Of a DNA stretch of 64,000 nucleotides, positions 24,637-32,812 are shown in pieces. Numbering within the stretch: the first letter of the stretch is position 1; each line of letters begins with the position of its first letter. Origin of the DNA: Hyphomicrobiales bacterium. Lineage in GTDB: Bacteria; Pseudomonadota; Alphaproteobacteria; Rhizobiales; Rhizobiaceae. The notes under the pieces were generated by a model that saw only the letters and a list, made by a program, of their open reading frames with translations, ran no database searches and had not been told where the DNA came from. Both the position numbers and the translations under genes were made by a program. The stretch covers positions 51,138 to 115,137 of the forward strand of contig UEIF01000038.1 of assembly GCA_900468805.1 (NCBI GenBank). Direction: 5' to 3'.

Positions 24637-24759
24637 ATGTGGTATTTCGCATGGATACTCGGCTTCCCGCTGGCAGCCGCCTTCGCCGTCCTCAACGCCA
24701 TATGGTACGAGCTGGTGGATGATCAGGCCAAGAAAAAGGCTTCCGGCGAACGCCGATAA
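24637..24759 (+). CDS. cydX: Cytochrome bd oxidase small subunit CydX
   Basis: A 40-residue single-helix membrane protein starting MWYFAWILGFPLAAAFAVLN and ending in a basic tail KKKASGERR. The opening MWYF-WILG is the hallmark of CydX, a small subunit that stabilises the bd oxidase haems. The ATG has GAGGAG eight bases upstream and lies 12 bases past the cydB stop. It closes the operon, a terminator follows directly. The gene is too short for most automatic searches. Confidence 0.93.
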   Translation: MWYFAWILGFPLAAAFAVLNAIWYELVDDQAKKKASGERR

Positions 24760-24765
24760 AAGTAA

Positions 24766-24797
24766 AAAGGGCGCGGTTCATACCGCGCCCTTTCTTT
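24766..24797 (+). terminator. Rho-independent terminator of the cyd operon
   Basis: Perfect 12-base arms AAAGGGCGCGGT and ACCGCGCCCTTT enclose the loop TCAT and are followed by CTTTG. Because the stem begins with A and ends with T runs it can work in both directions and so also serves the convergent VOC gene. Confidence 0.85.
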
Positions 24798-24824
24798 GAA
24801 CTCGTCACTATTCACACGGGGCTG

Positions 24825-25235
24825 TCACCCAAGCCGGTTCTGCGAGCGCTCCGCGAGCTCGACAATGATGCCGTCTGGATCGCGGACGAAGGCGATCCTG
24901 TTCAGCATCTCGGAATGGACTGCAAAACGTGGCCGCTCCTTGATCTCGACACCAGCCCCTTCCAGTCGGGCGAAGGTTTCTTCAACGTTCTCGAAATGGA
25001 AAGTTATGTGCCGGACCCCGGCTGTTCCATCCGGAACGTCGACAGCGCGGGTCGCACCGCCCGGCGGCGCAAAAACTTCCAGCATTCCGTCGCCAGCGTC
25101 AAGGAAGGCGACCTGCATGCCGTCAGGCATCTGCTTGCGCAGATGCAGCTTCAGCCCGAGCAGGCCGCAGTAGAACTCGATCGTCCGGTCCATATTGCTG
25201 ACTGTCATGCCGATATGTTCGAAAGATTTCAGCAT
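24825..25235 (-). CDS. VOC (glyoxalase/bleomycin-resistance) family protein
   Basis: A 136-residue single vicinal-oxygen-chelate domain. It starts MLKSFEHIGMTVSNMDRTIEFY, has VRHITFHFENVEETFARLE in the middle and ends with the FVRDPDGIIVELAE signature carrying the metal-binding Glu. His7-type and Glu ligands are in place. The ATG at 25235 is chosen because GGGGAAG lies before it. The family includes lyases, isomerases and dioxygenases; a specific reaction cannot be named. It lies just downstream of two Gfo/Idh/MocA dehydrogenase genes and is probably co-transcribed with them. Confidence 0.88.
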   Translation of the reverse strand: MLKSFEHIGMTVSNMDRTIEFYCGLLGLKLHLRKQMPDGMQVAFLDAGDGMLEVFAPPGGATRAVDVPDGTAGVRHITFHFENVEETFARLEGAGVEIKERPRFAVHSEMLNRIAFVRDPDGIIVELAERSQNRLG

Positions 25236-25245
25236 CGTCTTCCCC

Positions 25246-26343
25246 TCAGACGCCAGCGGCAAGCCGCCGCCCCTCTTCCGGAAGCCAGGAACGGTAAAGC
25301 GGATGCTCGGCCGTGATCGGCATCGGCGTCGGCTGGCCGGTACGCTGCGAAGAATAGGCGGCGGTCACCAGTTCCAGCGAGTTGCGTGCGTCCTGAAGCG
25401 TCACCGGCGGATCGCGGTCATCGATGATCGCCTTGTGGAAGAGCTCGAACTGGCGCGTATAACCGTCTTCCGTCTCTTCATAATCCGCAAGCGCCGCGTC
25501 GATGCGGGCCTGATGTTCCTCCGTCCCGGCAATGAAGGTCCAGGGATCGCGGCCCATCGTGTAGGGTTCCAGAATGCTTTCGGCGACGAGATCACTGAAG
25601 CAGAAACGCAGCCTGGAGATTTCCTTGCGGGAACCAAGCGTCATGGAAAGCGTGGCGAGCGAGCCGTTCTTCATCTTCACCGACAGCGCGGCGGTATCTT
25701 CCACCTCGATCGGATTGACCAGCGTCGCACCATAGGAAAACACCTCGGCGCAGGGACCATGCACATAGTTCAGCATGTCATGGGCGTGGATCGCATGACC
25801 GAGCAGGCCACCACCGAGTTCCGTTGCCCATTTGCCGCGCCACGGCACGGCGTAATAATCCGGCCCGCGCCACCAATGCGTTTCGATGGTGGTAAGGAAC
25901 GGCTTGCCGGCAAGACCGCGCTCGATCAGAAGCTTCAGCTTCTGCAGGCCGCTACCGTAGCGGTACTGGAAGATCGGCATCAGCTTGCGGCCGTTCGAAC
26001 GCGCCAGAATGCGCGCCATCTCGTCCACCTCGGCGATAGAACCGAAGAGCGGTTTTTCGCAGATTACATGCTTGCCACTCTCGATCGCTTTCCGGCAAAG
26101 CTCGAAATGCGAATCCGGCGGCGCGGCGATATCGATGATATCGAGATCGTCGCGCGCAAAGAGCGAATCCGCATCCTGCGTGTATTCGGGGATATTATGC
26201 TCCTCGCAGAGCGGCTTGCCGCGATCTGCGTCGAGAGAACAGAGAACGGGAACCTCGAAGAGATCGCTGTTCCAGCCGAAACCTGTCAGATGCCGTTCAG
26301 CAATGCCCGCACCGATGACGCCGACGCGCAGTTTCCGTGTCAT
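25246..26343 (-). CDS. Gfo/Idh/MocA family oxidoreductase
   Basis: A 365-residue NAD(P)-dependent sugar or polyol dehydrogenase. The dinucleotide fold opens the protein (RVGVIGAGIAERHL), the family motif CEKPL follows near 95, and GGGLLGHAIHAHDML holds the catalytic His/Asp pattern. This family oxidises inositols, glucose-fructose, and other cyclic or linear sugars. It is separated by ten bases from a second dehydrogenase of the same family upstream and runs into the VOC gene. No transporter accompanies the group. Confidence 0.91.
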   Translation of the reverse strand: MTRKLRVGVIGAGIAERHLTGFGWNSDLFEVPVLCSLDADRGKPLCEEHNIPEYTQDADSLFARDDLDIIDIAAPPDSHFELCRKAIESGKHVICEKPLFGSIAEVDEMARILARSNGRKLMPIFQYRYGSGLQKLKLLIERGLAGKPFLTTIETHWWRGPDYYAVPWRGKWATELGGGLLGHAIHAHDMLNYVHGPCAEVFSYGATLVNPIEVEDTAALSVKMKNGSLATLSMTLGSRKEISRLRFCFSDLVAESILEPYTMGRDPWTFIAGTEEHQARIDAALADYEETEDGYTRQFELFHKAIIDDRDPPVTLQDARNSLELVTAAYSSQRTGQPTPMPITAEHPLYRSWLPEEGRRLAAGV

Positions 26344-26353
26344 GATATTTTCC

Positions 26354-27364
26354 TCAGCGGGTACCGATACGAGTGGCTTTGGTCTGTGCTTCGATTGAAA
26401 CGCGGCAGACTTCGTAGACGTGGCCTTGCGTCATGGCGGTTTCGCTGCGGTCGCATACATCGGCGGCGAAAGCATCGAAATAGTCGAGCTTCTCACCACT
26501 GCAGTCGATATGCGTCATCTCCTTGCCATTGACGAGGAAGAGGTGATCCTTGCCGGGCCGGCCGGCAATATCGATATATTTGCGCAGTTCGATATAACCT
26601 TCGGTCCCGAGAATGGTCAGGCGTCCGTCGCCCCAGGTCGGCAGCGCCTCCGGCGTGAACCAGTCGACGCGGACATAACCGCTCGCCTTGTCGGAGCGCA
26701 GCAGCACTTCGCCGAAATCCTCGAAGGCCGGCTTTTCAGGCATGCCGAAATTACCAACCGAGCTTGCCACCACCTCGCCCGTCGTCGAGCCGGTATAGAA
26801 CAGGAACTGGTCGACCTGATGCGAGGCGATATCGACAATGATACCGCCAAAAGCCTGCGGGTCGAAAAACCAGTCCGGCCGCGTCGGCAGCTGCAGCCTG
26901 TGGGGGCCTATGCCGAGCGTCTGGATGACCTTGCCGATCGCGCCTTCCTTGACGAGCTTGCCGGCCTTGACGGCGGAGCGCACGCAATGGCGTTCGGAAA
27001 AGCAGATGGAGAAAATCTTGCCGGTTTCGGCAACGGTGCGCTTGACCTCTTCGAGCTGTGCGAAGGTCGTCACGCCCGGCTTGTCTGTCATGACATCCTT
27101 GCCGGCCTGCATGGCGCGGATCGCTAAGCCTGCCCGATCGCGAGGAATGGCGGCTATGCAGATGACATCGATCGAGGGATCGGCAAAGATCTTTTCACGG
27201 TCGATCTGCGGTGCATCCGGATAGGTCTTTTCAAACATCTCGCGGAGTGCGGGCACTGATGTCTGCGGGCAATAACCGACGAATTCAGCACCGGCGGCTA
27301 ACAATCCCTTCACATGATCGAACGTATGCCCATGGTCGATCCCGACGACGGCAAATCTCAACAT
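26354..27364 (-). CDS. Gfo/Idh/MocA family oxidoreductase with atypical nucleotide motif
   Basis: About 336 residues. Start ATG 27364 has GGGAGG ten bases upstream; an upstream start would only add a low-complexity leader. The N-terminus reads FAVVGIDHGHTFDHV, where the usual G-x-G-x-x-G glycines are replaced by GIDHGH. The rest of the family pattern is present (TDKPG near 98, GGIIVDIASHQVDQFL). The cofactor mode may therefore be unusual, or the enzyme may bind a nucleotide weakly. Substrate unknown; context suggests sugar or polyol breakdown together with the neighbouring dehydrogenase. Confidence 0.88.
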   Translation of the reverse strand: MLRFAVVGIDHGHTFDHVKGLLAAGAEFVGYCPQTSVPALREMFEKTYPDAPQIDREKIFADPSIDVICIAAIPRDRAGLAIRAMQAGKDVMTDKPGVTTFAQLEEVKRTVAETGKIFSICFSERHCVRSAVKAGKLVKEGAIGKVIQTLGIGPHRLQLPTRPDWFFDPQAFGGIIVDIASHQVDQFLFYTGSTTGEVVASSVGNFGMPEKPAFEDFGEVLLRSDKASGYVRVDWFTPEALPTWGDGRLTILGTEGYIELRKYIDIAGRPGKDHLFLVNGKEMTHIDCSGEKLDYFDAFAADVCDRSETAMTQGHVYEVCRVSIEAQTKATRIGTR

Positions 27365-27731
27365 CGCAATATTTCCTCCCGGGGGATTTCTGAGTCCGGC
27401 GGTCGCCGATCCTCCTCCATGGGGCAAAACAGATAACGAAAGACCTGATCTGTCAAGGCAAGATCAGCGGCAAAAGAGTTTTGCCATCTCGTTAAATATA
27501 TGAAATAGAAAGGTTATTTTGTATCTAAATAGTTATAAGTTATGATGAAATACTGATTTGGCGTTCTCGCGTCACCATACCCCCCGATACAACACGAACC
27601 GCTTTTCTCGCAGCGAGACTTGCTCTGTTGCAACGAATATGCTCGATTTTCATCGCCGTCGGGTTGGAGGACGGCACCCATCAATTTTTTCGCAGGAGCG
27701 CTCCCCGCTCCGCCCGTGACGGAAGATCGCC
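27365..27731. promoter_or_regulatory. AT-rich divergent promoter region
   Basis: About 367 bases between the dehydrogenase (leftward) and the fumarylacetoacetase-family gene (rightward). The segment 27480-27560 is markedly AT-rich (for example GTTAAATATATGAAATAG), as expected for promoters in this GC-rich sequence. I see no clear operator and no gene. Confidence 0.45.
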
Positions 27732-28892
27732 ATGTCCCATTTCCCCCTCGATGCTGCCGTCTCAGGCGGTCTCTTTGTCGGCCGCGCCTGGAATCCGGAG
27801 GTTGCCGGGCCGAGCATCGTGACGCTGCGTGACGGCGCCCTCGTCGACATTACCTCTTCCGAAGCGCCAACGCTGAGCGCGCTGTTGGAGCGATCAGATG
27901 CGGCAGAATTCGTCCGCACTGCCGCCGGCAAAACGCTCGGTAGGTTGGAGGAAGTTGCGGCAAACTGCACAGGCAAGCCCGATGCGAGTAAAGCCTATCT
28001 GTTGGCGCCGGCGGACCTGCAGGCGATCAAGGCCTGCGGCGTAACCTTCGCCCAATCGATGATTGAACGCGTCATCGAGGAAAAGGCCGCCGGCAACCCG
28101 GATCGCGCCGCCTCCATCCGCGAGCGCGTCAGCACGCTGATTGGCGGAAGCCTGACCAATATCAAGGCCGGTTCGCCGGAGGCGGTCACGGTCAAGCAGG
28201 CGCTGATCGAAGAAGGCATCTGGTCGCAATATCTTGAGGTTGGCATCGGCCCGGACGCCGAGGTCTTCACCAAGTCGCCGGTTCTCTCATCGGTCGGCTG
28301 GGGGTCGGACGTCGGCCTTCATCCGATCTCGACCTGGAACAATCCCGAGCCGGAAATCGTTCTGGCGGTCAACAGCCGCGGCGAGATCAAGGGCGCGACA
28401 CTTGGCAACGACGTGAACCTGCGGGATGTCGAAGGCCGCTCGGCGCTGCTGCTCGGCAAGGCGAAGGACAATAACGCTTCCTGCTCCATCGGCCCTTTCA
28501 TCCGCCTCTTCGATGCGAGCTACAGCCTCGATGACGTACGCAAAGCCGAGCTCGACCTTAAAGTCACCGGCACGGACGGCTTTGTGCTGCACGGCAAGAG
28601 CTCCATGTCGCAGATCAGCCGCGATCCGACTGATCTCGTCAAGCAAACGGTTGGCGCTCACCACCAGTATCCGGATGGTTTCATGCTGTTCCTCGGCACG
28701 CTGTTTGCGCCGACACAGGATCGCGACGCAAAGAATCAGGGTTTCACCCACAAGATCGGCGACGTCGTGGAAATCTCGTCGGCCGGCCTTGGCGCGCTGG
28801 TCAACACGGTAAGGCTTTCGACTGAATGCCCGCCCTGGACCTTCGGCATTTCCTCGCTAATGGGCAACCTCGCAAAGCGCGGGCTGCTCTGA
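27732..28892 (+). CDS. Fumarylacetoacetate hydrolase family protein
   Basis: A 386-residue soluble protein. The FAH fold occupies the C-terminal part, with the metal-binding pattern PEPEIVLAVNSRGEIKGATLGNDVNLRDVEGR seen in pieces (PEPEIVLAV, GNDVNLRDVEGRSALLLGKAKD). The longer N-terminal part (about 1-170) is as in FAH-family enzymes of sugar-acid pathways, such as 2-keto-3-deoxy-pentonate dehydratases in Caulobacter. GGAAG precedes the ATG by six bases. It is distinct from the fumarylacetoacetase of tyrosine degradation at 50.4-51.4 kb. The sugar-acid role is inference. Confidence 0.86.
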   Translation: MSHFPLDAAVSGGLFVGRAWNPEVAGPSIVTLRDGALVDITSSEAPTLSALLERSDAAEFVRTAAGKTLGRLEEVAANCTGKPDASKAYLLAPADLQAIKACGVTFAQSMIERVIEEKAAGNPDRAASIRERVSTLIGGSLTNIKAGSPEAVTVKQALIEEGIWSQYLEVGIGPDAEVFTKSPVLSSVGWGSDVGLHPISTWNNPEPEIVLAVNSRGEIKGATLGNDVNLRDVEGRSALLLGKAKDNNASCSIGPFIRLFDASYSLDDVRKAELDLKVTGTDGFVLHGKSSMSQISRDPTDLVKQTVGAHHQYPDGFMLFLGTLFAPTQDRDAKNQGFTHKIGDVVEISSAGLGALVNTVRLSTECPPWTFGISSLMGNLAKRGLL

Positions 28893-28893
28893 G

Positions 28894-31029
28894 CTACTGG
28901 TTTCGCCTGACACCCTGCAGGAGGTCGAGAACGGAATTCGCGGCTTCGAGCACGTTCGTCCCCGGACCGAACACGGCGGCAACGCCGTGTTCGTGAAGGA
29001 ACTCGTAATCCTGCCGCGGAATCACGCCGCCGCAGACGACGATGATATCGCCGCCACCCTGTTCCTTCAGCTTATCGATCAGCTGCGGCAATAGCGTCCT
29101 GTGCCCGGCCGCCAGCGACGAGACGCCTACGACATTGACCTTCTCGCCGAGCGCCATGCCGGCCGCCTCTTCGGGCGTCTGGAACAGCGGGCCGGCGAGG
29201 ACGTCAAAGCCGACATCGCCGAATGCAGAGGCGATGACCTTGGCGCCACGGTCATGCCCATCCTGGCCGAGCTTGGCGACCATGATCTTCGGCTTGCGGC
29301 CCATGGCCTCGGTCACTTCCGCCATACGCACCTTGAGCACGTCAAGCTCCGGCTCGTCCCGGTAGGCCGCACCATAGATGCCGCGGATCACCTTGGGCGT
29401 CGCAAAATGATCGCCGAAGACCTCCCGCATCGCGTCGGAGATTTCGCCGACGGTGGCCCGCGCCCTTGCCGCTTCGACGGCAGCGGCCAGCAGGTTGCCG
29501 TTGCCGCTGCGGGCAATCTCCAGAAGTGCCGCCAGCGTTTCCTTGACCTTCACGCCGTCGCGGCGGAGCTTGGTCTCCTCGATACGGCGGATCTGCGCGG
29601 CGCGTACCGCGCTGTTGTCGATCTCCAGGATATCGATTGGCTGTTCGGCCTCGAGCCGGTATTTGTTGACCCCGACAATGACCTCTTCGCCTTTGTCGAC
29701 GGCGGCCTGACGGCGGGCGGCGGCTTCCTCAATCAGCCGCTTCGGCAGGCCCTCATTGACGGCTTTGGTCATGCCGCCAAGCGCCTCGACCTCCTCGATC
29801 AGCGCCCAGGCTCTATCGGCCAGTTCCTTTGTCAGGCTCTCTACATAATAGGAGCCGGCAAGCGGATCGACGACATTGGTGACACCGGTCTCGTGCTGCA
29901 GGATGAGCTGCGTATTGCGGGCGATGCGGGCGGAAAATTCCGTCGGCAGGGCGATCGCCTCGTCGAAGGAATTGGTATGCAGCGACTGCGTGCCGCCGAG
30001 CACGGCCGACATCGCTTCGAAGGCGGTGCGGATGATATTGTTGTAAGGATCCTGTTCCTGCAGCGATACACCCGATGTCTGGCAATGGGTGCGAAGCATC
30101 AGCGAGGATGCCTTCTTCGGCTGAAACTCTTCCATGATGCGGGTCCAGAGCTGCCGAGCCGCGCGAAGCTTCGCCGCCTCCATGAAGAAATTCATGCCGA
30201 TCGCAAAGAAGAAGGAAAGCCGACCGGCGAAGTCATCGACATCAAGACCCTTGGCGATTGCCGCGCGCACATATTCGCGCCCGTCGGCCAGCGTGAAGGC
30301 AAGCTCCTGCACCCGCGTCGCGCCTGCCTCCTGCATGTGATAGCCGGAGATCGAGATCGAATTGAATTTCGGCATCTCCTTCGCCGTATATTCGATGATA
30401 TCGGCAACGATGCGCATCGAGGGTTCCGGCGGATAGATATAGGTATTGCGGACCATGAACTCCTTGAGGATATCGTTCTGGATGGTCCCGGAAAGCTCCG
30501 CCTTCGAAACACCCTGTTCCTCGCCGGCGACGATGAAGTTTGCAAGGATCGGGATGACCGCGCCATTCATGGTCATGGAAACGGACATGTCCTGCAGCGG
30601 AATTCCGTCAAAGAGGATCTTCATGTCCTCGACGCTATCGATCGCGACACCCGCCTTGCCGACATCACCGACGACGCGCGAATGATCGCTATCATAGCCG
30701 CGATGGGTGGCAAGGTCGAAAGCGACGGAGAGGCCCTTCTGGCCCGCAGCAAGGTTACGACGATAGAAGGCGTTGGATTCCTCTGCGGTCGAAAAACCGG
30801 CATATTGCCGGATCGTCCAGGGCCGGCCGGCATACATCGTGGCACGCGGGCCGCGGGTGAAGGGCGCAAAGCCCGGCAGGCTGTCCGCGTCAGTGCCATC
30901 GAGATCGGCGGCCGTATAGAGCGGTTTGACGTCGATGCCTTCGGGCGTGTGCCAGGTCAGCGGATCAGGTGCTGCGCGCAGCTCCTTTTGTGCGAGCGCC
31001 TCCCAATCCGACAGCGTCTTCTTCGTCAT
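28894..31029 (-). CDS. Methylmalonyl-CoA mutase
   Basis: A 711-residue single-chain B12-dependent mutase. The N-terminal TIM barrel has the substrate-binding series (RPWTIRQYAGFSTAEESN, AFDLATHRGYDSDH); the C-terminal cobalamin domain has DGHDRGAKVIASAFGDVGFD with the lower axial His, and VGVSSLAAGH. The enzyme interconverts methylmalonyl-CoA and succinyl-CoA, feeding propionate, odd-chain fatty acid and polyhydroxybutyrate carbon into the TCA cycle. Rhizobial literature names this gene bhbA in S. meliloti. No MeaB or epimerase gene is adjacent. It converges on the FAH-family gene with a one-base gap. Confidence 0.95.
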   Translation of the reverse strand: MTKKTLSDWEALAQKELRAAPDPLTWHTPEGIDVKPLYTAADLDGTDADSLPGFAPFTRGPRATMYAGRPWTIRQYAGFSTAEESNAFYRRNLAAGQKGLSVAFDLATHRGYDSDHSRVVGDVGKAGVAIDSVEDMKILFDGIPLQDMSVSMTMNGAVIPILANFIVAGEEQGVSKAELSGTIQNDILKEFMVRNTYIYPPEPSMRIVADIIEYTAKEMPKFNSISISGYHMQEAGATRVQELAFTLADGREYVRAAIAKGLDVDDFAGRLSFFFAIGMNFFMEAAKLRAARQLWTRIMEEFQPKKASSLMLRTHCQTSGVSLQEQDPYNNIIRTAFEAMSAVLGGTQSLHTNSFDEAIALPTEFSARIARNTQLILQHETGVTNVVDPLAGSYYVESLTKELADRAWALIEEVEALGGMTKAVNEGLPKRLIEEAAARRQAAVDKGEEVIVGVNKYRLEAEQPIDILEIDNSAVRAAQIRRIEETKLRRDGVKVKETLAALLEIARSGNGNLLAAAVEAARARATVGEISDAMREVFGDHFATPKVIRGIYGAAYRDEPELDVLKVRMAEVTEAMGRKPKIMVAKLGQDGHDRGAKVIASAFGDVGFDVLAGPLFQTPEEAAGMALGEKVNVVGVSSLAAGHRTLLPQLIDKLKEQGGGDIIVVCGGVIPRQDYEFLHEHGVAAVFGPGTNVLEAANSVLDLLQGVRRNQ

Positions 31030-31128
31030 ATCATCCTCCGCATCGTCTGCGCGCTACGCTACCACCATGCGGTGACGCGGCGCGATACAGCCTTAGGATA
31101 ATTTGATCGGCAAGGCGATGATAGACGT

Positions 31129-31959
31129 TCAGCGATGCGCGGCCCAGGGCACGAAGCGCCGCTCGATCAGCCGCGCCAGGATCTCCAGCAGGAAGGCAAT
31201 CGCGGCAATGACGATGATCCCGCCAATGACAATATCGGTCACAAGAAACTGCGCCGCAGACTGGATCATGAAGCCGAGGCCCTGGCTTGCCGCAACGAGC
31301 TCGGCCGCGACCACCGTCGACCAGCCAGCGCCGAGCGCAATGCGTGTGCCCGTCAGGATCGACGGAATGGCGCCCGGAAGAATGACATGCAGCAGCACCT
31401 GCAGCCGGCTCGCCCCGAAGGAACGGGCGGCGTTGACGAAATCGCCGGGCGCGGATTTGACGCCTGCTGCCGTCGACAGGATGATCGGCGGCAGCATGGC
31501 AAGCGAGATGACTGTAACCTTCGAGGCCTCGCCGATACCGACCCAGATGATGATCAGCGGCAGATAGGCAAGCGGCGGCAGGGGTCGCAGGAATTCGACG
31601 ATCGGATCAAGGATGCCCTTGCCGATGCGGCTGGTGGCGATCGCAAGACCTGCCGGCACACCGATGATGAGCGAAACGGCGAGCGCTGCAAAGATGCGCA
31701 GCAGGCTTGCGAGCGTATGTTCGGCAAGCGTGGAATCGACGAAACCGTTGATCGCGACATTGGCGAGCGATTTCGCCACGACAAGCGGCGACGGCAGGAA
31801 GACCGGCGAGACTGCGCCATAGGCCGAAGCAAGGCTCCAGCCGGCGATAATGACGGCGATGGTTGCAAGCGAGATCGGCAGCGTACCGCGGCGTTTCGGC
31901 CGCGCCTCTACCGGCTGATCCGACACTGCGGCTGTGAGTGTTTCCGCCTCGACGCTCAT
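31129..31959 (-). CDS. ABC transporter permease, sulfonate/taurine type
   Basis: A 276-residue membrane protein with about six helices. The coupling motif AARSFGASRLQVLLHVILPGAIPSI (shown in part: SFGASRLQVLLHVILPG) is typical of SsuC/TauC. It overlaps the ATPase gene by four bases and is the last gene of a binding protein, ATPase, permease operon. The set imports a sulfonate-like or related nitrogen-, sulfur- or vitamin-type anion. Confidence 0.9.
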   Translation of the reverse strand: MSVEAETLTAAVSDQPVEARPKRRGTLPISLATIAVIIAGWSLASAYGAVSPVFLPSPLVVAKSLANVAINGFVDSTLAEHTLASLLRIFAALAVSLIIGVPAGLAIATSRIGKGILDPIVEFLRPLPPLAYLPLIIIWVGIGEASKVTVISLAMLPPIILSTAAGVKSAPGDFVNAARSFGASRLQVLLHVILPGAIPSILTGTRIALGAGWSTVVAAELVAASQGLGFMIQSAAQFLVTDIVIGGIIVIAAIAFLLEILARLIERRFVPWAAHR

Positions 31960-32750
31960 GCGGCAATCTCCTCTTCATCCGCGTGGATGAGTGCGGTCAG
32001 TTCGTCATGCAGATTTTTAAACGCGGTGAGCGACTTGATCTCCTTGACGCTTCTGCCGTCGAGCAACGCCTTGCCAAACTCGGTCCTGATATCGGCGACG
32101 ATGCGGCCAGGATTTGGTGCCAGCACGATGACGCGTGTCGCAAGCAACAGCGCCTCATCGATGCTGTGGGTGATCAGCAGGGCGCCGGTCTTGCTTTCGG
32201 CCCAAACATCAAGCAGGAATTTCTGCATGCGGCTGCGTGTCAGCGCGTCGAGCGCACCGAGCGGTTCATCAAGTAGCAGGAAGCGAGGGCCGGAGGCGAG
32301 CGCGCGGGCGATGCCGACGCGCTGGCGCATGCCGCCTGAGAGTTCCCAGATATTCTTGTGACCGGCGCCATCAAGGCCGACCTTCACCAGCAGTTCTTCC
32401 GCGCGGCGCTGCCTATCGCCTTTCGGGATGCCTTGAAGCTTCAGCGGTAAGGCGACGTTGCCGGCAGCGGTAAGCCAGGGATAGAGCGCGTCGTCCTGAA
32501 ACACCACGGCCCGGTCTACGCCCGGCCCGTCGATCTCTTTGCCGTCGACCAACACGCGCCCCTCGCTCGGCTCAGTGAAGCCTGCAGCAATATTGAGAAG
32601 GCTGGTCTTGCCGGAACCCGAACGGCCGATGACCACCACGAACTCATCGGAGGCAATATGCAGGTTGATGCCATCGAGCACACGCCTCTTCCGACGACTG
32701 CCTGCCTCGGCATAATCGAGCGATAGGGACTGTAATGAAAGTATGCTCAT
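31956..32750 (-). CDS. ABC transporter ATP-binding protein, sulfonate/taurine type
   Basis: About 264 residues. Walker A VIGRSGSGKTSLL, Q-loop VVFQDDALYPW, signature LSGGMRQRVGIARA, Walker B LLLDEPLGALD and switch His ITHS are all present. The ATG at 32750 is preceded by AGGTG at six bases; the upstream extension is rejected. This is the SsuB/TauB class of ATPase. It follows the binding-protein gene after a 62-base gap containing a hairpin. Confidence 0.92.
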   Translation of the reverse strand: MSILSLQSLSLDYAEAGSRRKRRVLDGINLHIASDEFVVVIGRSGSGKTSLLNIAAGFTEPSEGRVLVDGKEIDGPGVDRAVVFQDDALYPWLTAAGNVALPLKLQGIPKGDRQRRAEELLVKVGLDGAGHKNIWELSGGMRQRVGIARALASGPRFLLLDEPLGALDALTRSRMQKFLLDVWAESKTGALLITHSIDEALLLATRVIVLAPNPGRIVADIRTEFGKALLDGRSVKEIKSLTAFKNLHDELTALIHADEEEIAA

Positions 32751-32774
32751 GGGCATCACCTGTTTTAAGAAAAA

Positions 32775-32798
32775 CCGGCGCAGCCGAAGCCGCGCCGG
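32775..32798 (-). other. Intercistronic stem-loop after binding-protein gene
   Basis: CCGGCGC (32775-32781) pairs with GCGCCGG (32792-32798) across a ten-base loop in the gap between the binding-protein stop and the ATPase start; read leftward, the transcript forms this hairpin and continues into a short T-tract (GTTTTTCTT). It may partly terminate, so that binding protein is made in excess. Confidence 0.6.
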
Positions 32799-32812
32799 GA
32801 CCCTTGGGAGGA

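Noticed and set aside
29101..31101. A long open frame antisense to methylmalonyl-CoA mutase
   Set aside because: The mutase is full-length with all motifs; the antisense frame has no recognisable domain.
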